A stretch of DNA of 64,000 nt. Origin: G963701675 sp963701675 (GTDB lineage Bacteria > Planctomycetota > Planctomycetia > Gemmatales > Gemmataceae). Below, piece by piece: positions 23,941-30,938 of this stretch (positions within the stretch are counted from its first letter, which is position 1; each line of letters opens with the position of its first letter). The position numbers and the translations under genes are program-made. Location: positions 124,001-188,000 of the forward strand of contig OY969623.1 in the NCBI GenBank assembly GCA_963701675.1, read 5' to 3'. Under the pieces are notes generated by a model that worked only from the letters and a program-made list of their open reading frames with translations, was not told the DNA's origin and searched no databases.

Positions 23941-24031
23941 GGGTGGGTCTGACCCTATTTATAGGTCAGACCCCCACCCACAGAAACCCGGTCCAAGTGG
24001 TTCGCAGACCGGGCAGACCGGGCAGACCGGG
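23941..24031. other. hairpin and 9-bp tandem repeats, candidate replication origin
   Basis: GGGTG-GGTCTGACC (23941-23954) pairs with 23964-23979 (2-base bulge) around an AT-rich loop. From 24005 the 9-mer CAGACCGGG is repeated three times in tandem. Both lie just past the 3' end of the primase/RepA-like gene, a usual place for iterons. The rest of 23756-23940 holds nothing I can support. Confidence 0.4.
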
Positions 24032-24047
24032 TTGCCCGGGTTGCCGC

Positions 24048-25898
24048 CTATGCGGCTCGAGCCAGCGCGTAAACGTCGCGTGGTTTCTTCTGAATCATGG
24101 CTTCCGTACAGGTGACCGCCTTAGAAGCGGTGAGTTGGCAAAGCAGGCGATCCATTCTTTCCTTCCCCATCCCCACGGCCCGTTGCAGCTTCTTCATCGT
24201 CAAAGGCCCGTTCTTCTGAAGCGCCTGAAGGATCTCCTGATGGGCAGCGCCATCGGCCCTCGCCTGCCGCGCTTCTCTGGGTGTTCTTCGCCCCTTAAGT
24301 TCTTCCGGGTCGACCCCCTCAACTGGGGTCCAAGTCGGAAACTTCCACTGGAGCACAAGGGGAACAACCGGCGGCCACGAGCGCGCAGCGGCATCCAACA
24401 CAACACAATCATCATTCTCGTGGTCGCGTAAGACAATGTGTGTATCGGGGGCCCGGCTTTGGGCACCAGCCCCGGCGCCCACGTCTGTGACTGATTTTTC
24501 GCCCTGGTTGCCCTTCGTCGAATGGTGAATAAGGATCCACGCGGCTTCGGTATGTCCAGTGAATTGGTCAATCAGGTTATAGACATTAGTTATTGCCGTA
24601 TTTTCGTTTTCGGACGTATCCGGCGGTAGCATTCGGTAATGAGCATCCACAATCACGGCCTGGTACCGCCCCGGTTTAATTAGCTTCCCCAGCCGCTCGG
24701 CGAGGCCGTGGTAATTCATCAGCCGGCCGCGAAGGGAAATAACTTCAACACGGTCCGCTAACTCGGCCATATCAATGCCCATAGCCGCGGCCACGGTCGG
24801 AATTCGGTCCGCGATGGTTTCCGGGTGCAACTCGTTGTCAATGACTAAGGCGCGCCCTTGTTGTGTTTGAAACTCCCCCAACCACGGCCGCCCGGTAGCA
24901 ATAGACAACGCCAAGCCGTACACCAGCCAGCTTTTCCCCCGCTTCGTCGGTGCGATTATGTTTGCGGTTTCGCCGATGCGAAGTATCCCGTCAATGAGCG
25001 GTTGCTTGAGTTGTGGATGCAGTTTGGCTAGTCTGTCGATTCCGACAGGGGCCAGAGGATCGGTATTTTCATCGGTACTTGACCAAAAATCCTCGGCCCA
25101 CGCGCGGCAATGTGCCTCGTTCTCTCTCTTTAGCAGATACTCTAGCTCGCACTCCGGCAGCGGCGGATCGCACGTGCTAATGTTTGTCACAGCAACCATG
25201 CAGCGTAAACGCGACTCGAAGTCTTTGTGATAATCGTCGTCGTACTCGTTCCAATAGTCGGACTCGTCCCATCTGAGGGGGGAGCCATGTCGGGCCTGCA
25301 TGATCCTGAAGGCAAGAAGTTGGCGTCGTTCATCTTGGCGAATGACCGGCCCGAGCCGGGTGGGTCGCCGGACGAACGCCGACGGCAGCAAACAGTCGGG
25401 CGGTTCCTCCAATCTCTCGTGGTATTGAAATCGTCCGTCTGGCAGGTTGTATTCGGTAAAACCCGGGCTGATGCCCGGCTTGCAGTTAGGGGTCGGGGCC
25501 CAAACCTCATTATCAGCCATCACGCGCAGCCCTTCGGCAATCACCCCCCCAATGATGTCGACGCCGACGGGCCGATGAAAGAAGAGATGTTTTTTTCCGT
25601 CTAGCAACTGCACATAATAATCGTCGTAACAGGTCTTGTACTTTTGCTCCAACTTTTTCAGCTGCTCATCACCGCCGCGGTCTGGATCTACCTCAATCAC
25701 AAGGCAATCTCGAACCACACAAACCGGTTCTCCGGGTTGCCAGTCATCGCTAAATCTGTCTTTCCAGGTAAAGTCGGGACGAACTCGCGGTTGCGGTCCG
25801 ATGTCTAAGCGATCGCCATCTGGATAAACGTACTCATAATCCCAATACGGCGAGTCGTGATGCATGTGGTCTCCTTCTACTGCTTGATAATTTGTCAT
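24048..25898 (-). CDS. primase-polymerase-like/RepA-like replication ATPase
   Basis: A 616-residue protein from ATG 25898; an open frame reaches back to 26081 but crosses the poly-G tract. Residues about 58-175 resemble a bifunctional primase-polymerase N-domain (LVIEVDPDRGGDEQLKKLE, KKHLFFHRP, IAEGLRVMADNEVWAPTPN). From about 305 a RecA/AAA_25 RepA-type ATPase follows: Walker A APTKRGKS (316-323), FQTQQGRALVIDNELH, Walker B AVIVDAHYRM and a sensor-like IHHSTKGN. The C-terminal 70 residues form a winged helix (ILQALQKNGPLTMKKLQRAVG). It probably starts or unwinds the element's DNA. The primase motif is partial, so synthesis activity is uncertain. Confidence 0.75.
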   Translation of the reverse strand: MTNYQAVEGDHMHHDSPYWDYEYVYPDGDRLDIGPQPRVRPDFTWKDRFSDDWQPGEPVCVVRDCLVIEVDPDRGGDEQLKKLEQKYKTCYDDYYVQLLDGKKHLFFHRPVGVDIIGGVIAEGLRVMADNEVWAPTPNCKPGISPGFTEYNLPDGRFQYHERLEEPPDCLLPSAFVRRPTRLGPVIRQDERRQLLAFRIMQARHGSPLRWDESDYWNEYDDDYHKDFESRLRCMVAVTNISTCDPPLPECELEYLLKRENEAHCRAWAEDFWSSTDENTDPLAPVGIDRLAKLHPQLKQPLIDGILRIGETANIIAPTKRGKSWLVYGLALSIATGRPWLGEFQTQQGRALVIDNELHPETIADRIPTVAAAMGIDMAELADRVEVISLRGRLMNYHGLAERLGKLIKPGRYQAVIVDAHYRMLPPDTSENENTAITNVYNLIDQFTGHTEAAWILIHHSTKGNQGEKSVTDVGAGAGAQSRAPDTHIVLRDHENDDCVVLDAAARSWPPVVPLVLQWKFPTWTPVEGVDPEELKGRRTPREARQARADGAAHQEILQALQKNGPLTMKKLQRAVGMGKERMDRLLCQLTASKAVTCTEAMIQKKPRDVYALARAA

Positions 25899-25942
25899 GT
25901 CGTTCTCAGGGTGCGGGGGGGTGTAGATCCGGCTGTGTGTTC

Positions 25943-25958
25943 GGGGGGGGGGGGGGGG
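25943..25958 (+). repeat. 16-bp poly-G tract upstream of the replication gene
   Basis: Sixteen consecutive Gs on the plus strand (poly-C on the coding strand), about 45 bp before the start of the replication ATPase, between it and the HTH gene at 26060. Such tracts slip and can vary expression, and also cause sequencing errors. Confidence 0.9.
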
Positions 25959-26059
25959 AACCCAGACTTGACCCCAAAAAATCCGCCACTCAAATATCAC
26001 GGCCAAAAAATTCTGGGGACAAATTTTTCCGCGAGAGAAAATGCTCCGGCGAGAGTGCT

Positions 26060-26356
26060 TCACTCCGCATTCGGCGCCCACCGTCGACGGGCCAGGTAGT
26101 CCATCAAATCCGCCCGCGTGTACCGGATACGCCTACCGACGATGCTGGACGCAGCGATACGGCCGCGGCGGCGTTCGTCACGGAGCACATGTTCCCCGAG
26201 GTCCAGCATCCGGGCAGCCTCAGCTTCGGAGTAAGCGAGCTTGTCGCCGGCCAAGGCAGGGCGGGCCGTCTCTAGTCTGGCGACGGTCTCCGCGACGATC
26301 TCCGCGATCAGCGGGCGGAGGACGTCGGGTTCAAGCTGTAGGTTGATGCCGGCCAT
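26060..26356 (-). CDS. helix-turn-helix/excisionase-like protein
   Basis: A 98-residue protein. The second half (LAYSEAEAARMLDLGEHVLRDERRRGRI...GRRIRYTRADLMDYLARRRW in order) has the MerR/excisionase-like winged-helix pattern of AlpA and Xis. It probably regulates replication or excision genes. It lies upstream of the replication ATPase on the same strand. Confidence 0.7.
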   Translation of the reverse strand: MAGINLQLEPDVLRPLIAEIVAETVARLETARPALAGDKLAYSEAEAARMLDLGEHVLRDERRRGRIAASSIVGRRIRYTRADLMDYLARRRWAPNAE

Positions 26357-26473
26357 AGTTGATTACATCGCCCAAACAACGCCAAATTGCAACGAATTCG
26401 AACCTAACACGGGTTTTGAAACCGTATCGCCGATTTTTCGAACTTTTTCTTGAGCCGAAACAATGACGGATTG

Positions 26474-26677
26474 CTACGTTGCCGGGTGCTCACCCGCGGG
26501 CACTGGATTTTGCTGGGATTGCCTAAGAGCATCGGCAAGTATCGTCGGATCAAAAAGGATCCGCCCCCGCAGTAAGCGGATCGATGGTAATTTGCCGCTG
26601 CGGGCTAGCTGATACACCGTCGCGCGGCTGCATCGAAGTCGATCGGCGGTTTCTTGAACTGTCAAAAGCTGCGACAT
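26474..26677 (-). CDS. AlpA/excisionase-family DNA-binding protein
   Basis: A 67-residue protein that is almost entirely the excisionase-type HTH domain (LLTVQETADRLRCSRATVYQLARSGKLPS... in family order, then GRILFDPTIL). Likely recombination directionality factor or activator. It is divergent from the ParB-fusion gene, sharing a 74-bp promoter region. Confidence 0.8.
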   Translation of the reverse strand: MSQLLTVQETADRLRCSRATVYQLARSGKLPSIRLLRGRILFDPTILADALRQSQQNPVPAGEHPAT

Positions 26678-26751
26678 GGGTACACGTCCTTAAAAATAAT
26701 CGTGCTGCCTAGCCTCATTCCTACGCACACCGTACCCAACCCTGCCGAGCC

Positions 26752-28392
26752 ATGTCAAATTCCGCGAAAGCTGCTCATCGGAGACGAAATTATGACAAGC
26801 CAGGAAATGAGCCAAGGGAACGATCCCCAGCCAATGCCCCGCCGAAACCACGACCGGCGGAGTTTGACGGCGTAAGCGAACGAGGTAGAATTGGTCCCCG
26901 GCCGCTCTGCCCGGTAGGCGAAGGCAAAGCGAAATGGGAAGTATTGAGCATTGATACAGTGAACGGAATCGTCGGGTACACAACCAAACGCATTCGCGTT
27001 TCTTCCTTGAAACCGAGCCCCGAAAACCCGGTGATTTACCGTACAACCTATGGAGACCCCGACCTCGACAAGCTGACGGAATCAATCAGGACCCATGGGT
27101 TACAGCAACAGCCAGTCGTGACAGCCGATAACTACATCGTCAGCGGCCACCGGCGGCACGCAGCCCTTACGCGGCTGAAAAAGCAGTGGGTTACCTGCCG
27201 CGTGATGCCGAAAAAGCGGAGTGACTTCACGGCTGACGAATTTGCCCGCTTACTCATTGCCCATAATGAGCAACGACATAAGAGCGTTGCTGAACAAGTC
27301 CGCGAAGAGTTGGTAAACATCGACCCCGCCGAGGCGCACCAGCGTTTGTGCGAACAGCGGGACAAGTCCGTAAACCGCGTGGAATACAACGGTATCCAAG
27401 TCGTAAACATCGATGGCACGAAAAGTCGCTACGCCATCAGTGACGGCAAAAACGAACACGTCAAGCAGATCCTAAAAGTCGTTGAGGGCCGCCGCCGGTA
27501 CTGGCCACTTTCCGTTCGTGGCGTTCACTATCCGCTCCTTAACTTCCCGTTTGTACGCGGGCACTACTGGCCAAGGAAAGATCAGCCCGACCACGGCAAA
27601 AGGCGAACGCTGTGGTACAAGAACGACCAAGGATCGTATGACGCCACGTCTAACCTTATCACCCGGTTGAGGCTCGATGGCACAATCCCGTGGGAAGCGT
27701 TCGACGACTTCACCCGCCCGCTGAAAGAGTTCTTCCCATTCAATGACGCACGGCAATTCGCCCGACAGCAAATCGACAAGTTGTTCGTCGGTTATTGGCG
27801 TAACCTGCTCCAAACACAACCCGACCATATTGAAGTGGTCTGCGAGAAAAACACGATCTATCACATGGTGCTGCGAGTCACCGAGAAGTACCAAATCCCA
27901 ACCAGCAGCGGCCGTGGATTCAACAGTATTGACCCGTGGTACGATCTGAGCGAACGATTCAAGAACAGTGGCAAGGAACGGCTCGTGGTCATCACCCTGG
28001 CCGACGAGGATCCCGAAGGCGAAAAGATTACCGTTGTCGGCGGACAGACACTCCGCGATGAGTTCGACATCAACGATCCGGAACCAATCATCATTAAGGC
28101 GGGGGTGACCCGAGAACAAATCGAACGCTACGAGCTAGCTTCGGACAACTTAGCGAAGGAAAAATCACCAAACTACCAATGGTTTGTCGAAAAGAATGGC
28201 GGCGACGACACGGTTTGGGAACTAGAGGCTCTCGACCCTGCGGACATGATGGCGGACCTTGAGAAGGTTATCAGGAAAGTCATCGACGTGGACCTATACA
28301 ACCGTGAAGTTGAAGTGGAAAGAGAGGAAGCGGCATACCTGGAAGCCGTGAGGACGTCCGCCATCGAGAAGCTGCGGGGGTTGACTGAATAA
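26752..28392 (+). CDS. ParB N-domain fused to topoisomerase VI-A/Spo11-like module
   Basis: A 546-residue protein. A basic, disordered N-terminus (1-75) leads to a ParB/Srx-like domain (about 80-200) with the signature SGHRRHAAL (131-139). A winged-helix segment follows (YWPLSVRGVHYPLLN, 250-264), with Tyr260 at the position where Topo VI-A and Spo11 carry the catalytic tyrosine. GTIPWEAFDDFTR and a TOPRIM-like core come next: Glu365 in VVCEKNT and the acidic pair D418/D420 in LADEDPEGE. The helical C-terminus is charged. The TOPRIM and winged-helix parts match a group of phage/element proteins related to Topo VI-A but without a B subunit. Fusion to ParB is seen directly in one open frame. 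Role in DNA breakage, segregation or excision is inference. Confidence 0.72.
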   Translation: MSNSAKAAHRRRNYDKPGNEPRERSPANAPPKPRPAEFDGVSERGRIGPRPLCPVGEGKAKWEVLSIDTVNGIVGYTTKRIRVSSLKPSPENPVIYRTTYGDPDLDKLTESIRTHGLQQQPVVTADNYIVSGHRRHAALTRLKKQWVTCRVMPKKRSDFTADEFARLLIAHNEQRHKSVAEQVREELVNIDPAEAHQRLCEQRDKSVNRVEYNGIQVVNIDGTKSRYAISDGKNEHVKQILKVVEGRRRYWPLSVRGVHYPLLNFPFVRGHYWPRKDQPDHGKRRTLWYKNDQGSYDATSNLITRLRLDGTIPWEAFDDFTRPLKEFFPFNDARQFARQQIDKLFVGYWRNLLQTQPDHIEVVCEKNTIYHMVLRVTEKYQIPTSSGRGFNSIDPWYDLSERFKNSGKERLVVITLADEDPEGEKITVVGGQTLRDEFDINDPEPIIIKAGVTREQIERYELASDNLAKEKSPNYQWFVEKNGGDDTVWELEALDPADMMADLEKVIRKVIDVDLYNREVEVEREEAAYLEAVRTSAIEKLRGLTE

Positions 28393-28445
28393 GAACTTCG
28401 TGCGCATGGGCCTGCCTCAAGATGGAGGCGCCGGCGCACAACCGC

Positions 28446-28469
28446 CGTCCCTCCATCATCCCTCCATAA
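28446..28469. repeat. right arm-type repeat of the integrative element
   Basis: Matches 17554-17577 at 22 of 24 positions in direct orientation, including both CCCTCCAT units 11 bp apart. It lies 104 bp inside attR. Confidence 0.5.
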
Positions 28470-28572
28470 AAGGGATTGTTTGAAGACTTCCTTGGGAGCG
28501 CCAAATCATCACACAAAACGCGGCGTTTTCGCGACTTGGAGACATGCGGCGTAGTCCTCGGAACACCCTCTC

Positions 28573-28622
<50 letters not shown>

Positions 28623-28658
28623 AAAATGTAGCAAGGACTTACGTCGAAGTGAAAGTGG

Positions 28659-28701
28659 CTCGGACAGCGGTTGTCCGAGAAATCTGTCCGAAAACTCGGA
28701 C
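28659..28701. repeat. clustered inverted repeats before the second integrase
   Basis: CTCGGACA (28659-28666) and TGTCCGAG (28672-28679) form a hairpin. GTCCGA and TCGGAC recur at 28686-28701, giving four half-sites in about 40 bp beside attR. This arrangement suits recombinase or excisionase binding. Confidence 0.5.
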
Positions 28702-28775
28702 TCCCGGTCGGCCGTCACACCTTCCCGGGAGCCCGATGCGAGCCTTCCGGCCCGTCTATCGGGGGGTTCGCATCC

Positions 28776-29930
28776 ATGCCTCATTTTCCAAAGCCGTTCT
28801 TCAAGAAGGCCCGGCGGTCGTGGTACGTCGAGATCGACCGCAAGCAGATCAACCTCGGTCCCGACCAGACACAAGCGTTTGACCGCTACCACGAACTAAT
28901 GCGCCACCGGCCCGAGGCAGTCGATTCATCGCTAGTAGTCGGCGTGCTCGACACCTTTCTTGCGTGGGTGAAACAAAACCGCTCGGCACGTTCCTACGAG
29001 TGGTACCAGCGTTACTGCGAAATCTTTGCGCGGTCGATCCCGCCGCTTCTCGCAACCGGCCATCTCAAACCGCACCACGTCACGGATTGCCTGTCCCAAC
29101 ACACTGCCTGGTCATCGACGACCAAAAACCAGCTCTGTCGCGCCGTGCAGCGCGCCTTTCGCTGGGCCGAAAGGGAACAGCGAATTCTGCGCTCACCTAT
29201 CGCGCACATTGAGAAGCCCAAGTGCATGCGCCGTGAAGTTGTCATTACCCCAGCCGAATTCGATGACATCCTTGCGGCGGTAACCGGCGAGGGTTTCCGC
29301 GACCTGCTCATCACGGCTTGGGAGACCGGCGCCCGACCACATGAACTCCTCACGGTCGAAGCCCGCCATGTCGATTCCACACTTGCCCGTTGGGTCTTTC
29401 CGGTGAGCGAATCCAAAGGCCAGAGGCAACCCCGCGTTGTTTACCTCAGTCGAACAGCACTTGAAATCACGCAACGGCGAAGGCTTCGCTTTCCAACTGG
29501 CCCGCTCCTTCGCAATGAAAACGACCAGCCATGGCGCCGCTTCGCCGTTCAGTGCGCGTTCTCACGGCTTCAGCTCACGATGGGTCGCCGGCGCATGAAG
29601 GAAAACGGTGTGAACATAGCGCGGCCGCCGCGATACTGCGCGAACACCCTTTCTACAGGTGAGCGGCTGGCTGCTCGCGCCACTCAGAACACAAGGCTCC
29701 GCGAATACCGGAAAACTCTTCTTCAAACCGCTCGCAAACACGCACGCAAGTATTGCCTCTATCATTTCCGCCACTCCTGGGCGACGCGTGCACTTCAACG
29801 TGGAGTGGATCCGCTTACAGTCGCCATCCTTATGGGCCACGCCGATCCATCCATGCTCGCTAAGGTCTACCAACACCTTGCCCAGGACCCCGATTTCCTT
29901 CGGCAAGCCGCAACAAAGGCCACGGGCTAA
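28776..29930 (+). CDS. int: second tyrosine recombinase/integrase
   Basis: A 384-residue protein from ATG 28776 (MPHFPKPFFKKARRSWYVEI), the form usual for planctomycete integrases; the frame is open back to 28671. Core-binding domain about 60-170. Catalytic residues: Arg in TGARPHELL, a Lys in SESKGQRQPRVV, HFRHSW (HxxR), His in LMGHADPS and Tyr in AKVYQHL. All are present. It starts 150 bp beyond attR and reads away from it, so it belongs to a different element that used the same tRNA end. Confidence 0.92.
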   Translation: MPHFPKPFFKKARRSWYVEIDRKQINLGPDQTQAFDRYHELMRHRPEAVDSSLVVGVLDTFLAWVKQNRSARSYEWYQRYCEIFARSIPPLLATGHLKPHHVTDCLSQHTAWSSTTKNQLCRAVQRAFRWAEREQRILRSPIAHIEKPKCMRREVVITPAEFDDILAAVTGEGFRDLLITAWETGARPHELLTVEARHVDSTLARWVFPVSESKGQRQPRVVYLSRTALEITQRRRLRFPTGPLLRNENDQPWRRFAVQCAFSRLQLTMGRRRMKENGVNIARPPRYCANTLSTGERLAARATQNTRLREYRKTLLQTARKHARKYCLYHFRHSWATRALQRGVDPLTVAILMGHADPSMLAKVYQHLAQDPDFLRQAATKATG

Positions 29931-29975
29931 TGTGGGACGCAGGGGAGGGGGCACGGATGCTTCCCCCTTGTGGCT

Positions 29976-30194
29976 TCACCGGGACAAGCGGATATGCCGA
30001 AGAGCAAGTTCTGGCTGAGCCCCCGGCAGGACCGTCGTTTCTGCAATGAACTGTTGAAGTTGTTCATCGGTTATTCGAATCGTTCCACGACCCACACCCA
30101 GCCGGTGGTGCTTCAATCGGCCTTGAGCACAAAGTGCGTAGACCAACCCAGAGCTACAGTTCAACCGCTCTGCTGTTTCGCGCACTGTCATCAT
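29976..30194 (-). CDS. excisionase-like HTH protein
   Basis: A 72-residue protein with an AlpA/Xis-type helix-turn-helix (MTVRETAERLNCSSGLVYALCAQGRL in order). ATG 30194 overlaps the upstream stop as ATGA; a longer frame exists but ignores this coupling. It ends 45 bp from the convergent integrase gene and may set the direction of recombination. Confidence 0.7.
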   Translation of the reverse strand: MMTVRETAERLNCSSGLVYALCAQGRLKHHRLGVGRGTIRITDEQLQQFIAETTVLPGAQPELALRHIRLSR

Positions 30195-30403
30195 TGTCGG
30201 CATGGCTTCATGAGCCTCTGTTGCAACCAGCATCGCTCAACTTGCGAAACCCGACTGATTTCTTCTTGGAGAATAAAAAGCAGTCCCCGAACGAATTCCA
30301 ATTGCGGATCGTCAAAGGCTTGCGGAAAGTAAGCACGAAGCCACGCATCGAGCTGTTCTCTACATTCCTTGCTCACCACGCACTGCACGCCCATCGGCTT
30401 CAC
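30191..30403 (-). CDS. hypothetical small protein
   Basis: A 70-residue helical protein (KECREQLDAWLRAYFPQAF), not recognised. It starts with GTG 3 bp after the previous gene's stop and overlaps the excisionase-like gene by 4 bp, so it sits in a tight operon. An ATG at 30394 is an alternative start. Confidence 0.5.
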   Translation of the reverse strand: MKPMGVQCVVSKECREQLDAWLRAYFPQAFDDPQLEFVRGLLFILQEEISRVSQVERCWLQQRLMKPCRQ

Positions 30404-30406
30404 CCG

Positions 30407-30643
30407 CTACTTCCGATCTAGTTCTTTTTCATTGGTTCGAGCTTGATTGAGTATCCACGCGTGCGCCTCGTGAATCGTTAGGGCCACAAGTGGAAGGTCT
30501 TCCCGACCAAATCTCCCTGATTCTTTCCAAATGTCGCCGTTTCGGTATAGTCGCACAACCGACACACAGGGACGCCGCCCAGGGCGGCCCCAGATTTTCG
30601 CCTTAATAAGTCCATAACGGATTTCATGAATTGGCTTTGCCAT
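30407..30643 (-). CDS. small conserved protein, PC4-like pattern (copy B)
   Basis: A 78-residue protein: HEIRYGLIKAKIW, then SVVRLYRNGDIWKESGRFGREDLPLV and a helix with HAWI. The same pattern appears in its neighbour at 30660 and in the gene at 37664, so these are paralogues. The beta-rich core and terminal helix resemble PC4-type ssDNA-binding folds, but that is inference. ATG 30643 is supported by GAGGA and by alignment with copy A. Confidence 0.65.
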   Translation of the reverse strand: MAKPIHEIRYGLIKAKIWGRPGRRPCVSVVRLYRNGDIWKESGRFGREDLPLVALTIHEAHAWILNQARTNEKELDRK

Positions 30644-30659
30644 GTCCTCGTCAATGACC

Positions 30660-30929
30660 TCACGGGGTGCTCTCAGGGGCAGTTTGGTCGCATTTCTCGC
30701 GTCGGTGTCTTTTCCAGATCCACGCATACGCCATGTCACAAAGCTTTGCCACGACCGGCAAATCGTCCCGGCCAAAGCTCGTTGATTTTTTCCAACTACC
30801 CCCTTCCTGGTAAACGCGGAAAATGCTAACGCTAAACCAGGGTCGGCCCTCGCCGGTTGGCTCGTTGGCCCAGACGACCGCACTCAGGCGACCAAGTTGA
30901 ATCTCATGCGCCGGTTTGTTTCCTGACAT
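30660..30929 (-). CDS. small conserved protein, PC4-like pattern (copy A)
   Basis: An 89-residue paralogue of the gene at 30407: HEIQLGRLSAVVW, FSVSIFRVYQEGGSW, SFGRDDLPVVAKLCDMAYAWIW in order. It starts 9 bp after the VirD4-like gene ends, so it belongs to that transcript. Function unknown; tandem duplication followed by divergence is evident. Confidence 0.65.
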   Translation of the reverse strand: MSGNKPAHEIQLGRLSAVVWANEPTGEGRPWFSVSIFRVYQEGGSWKKSTSFGRDDLPVVAKLCDMAYAWIWKRHRREKCDQTAPESTP

Positions 30930-30938
30930 CGAACACTC

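Noticed and set aside
24005..24031. CRISPR-like repeats
   Set aside because: The 9-bp units are directly adjacent, with no spacers, and too short.
25899..26081. N-terminal extension of the replication ATPase
   Set aside because: The extension is translated through the poly-G tract into a Pro run and has no domain; a normal ATG follows at 25898.
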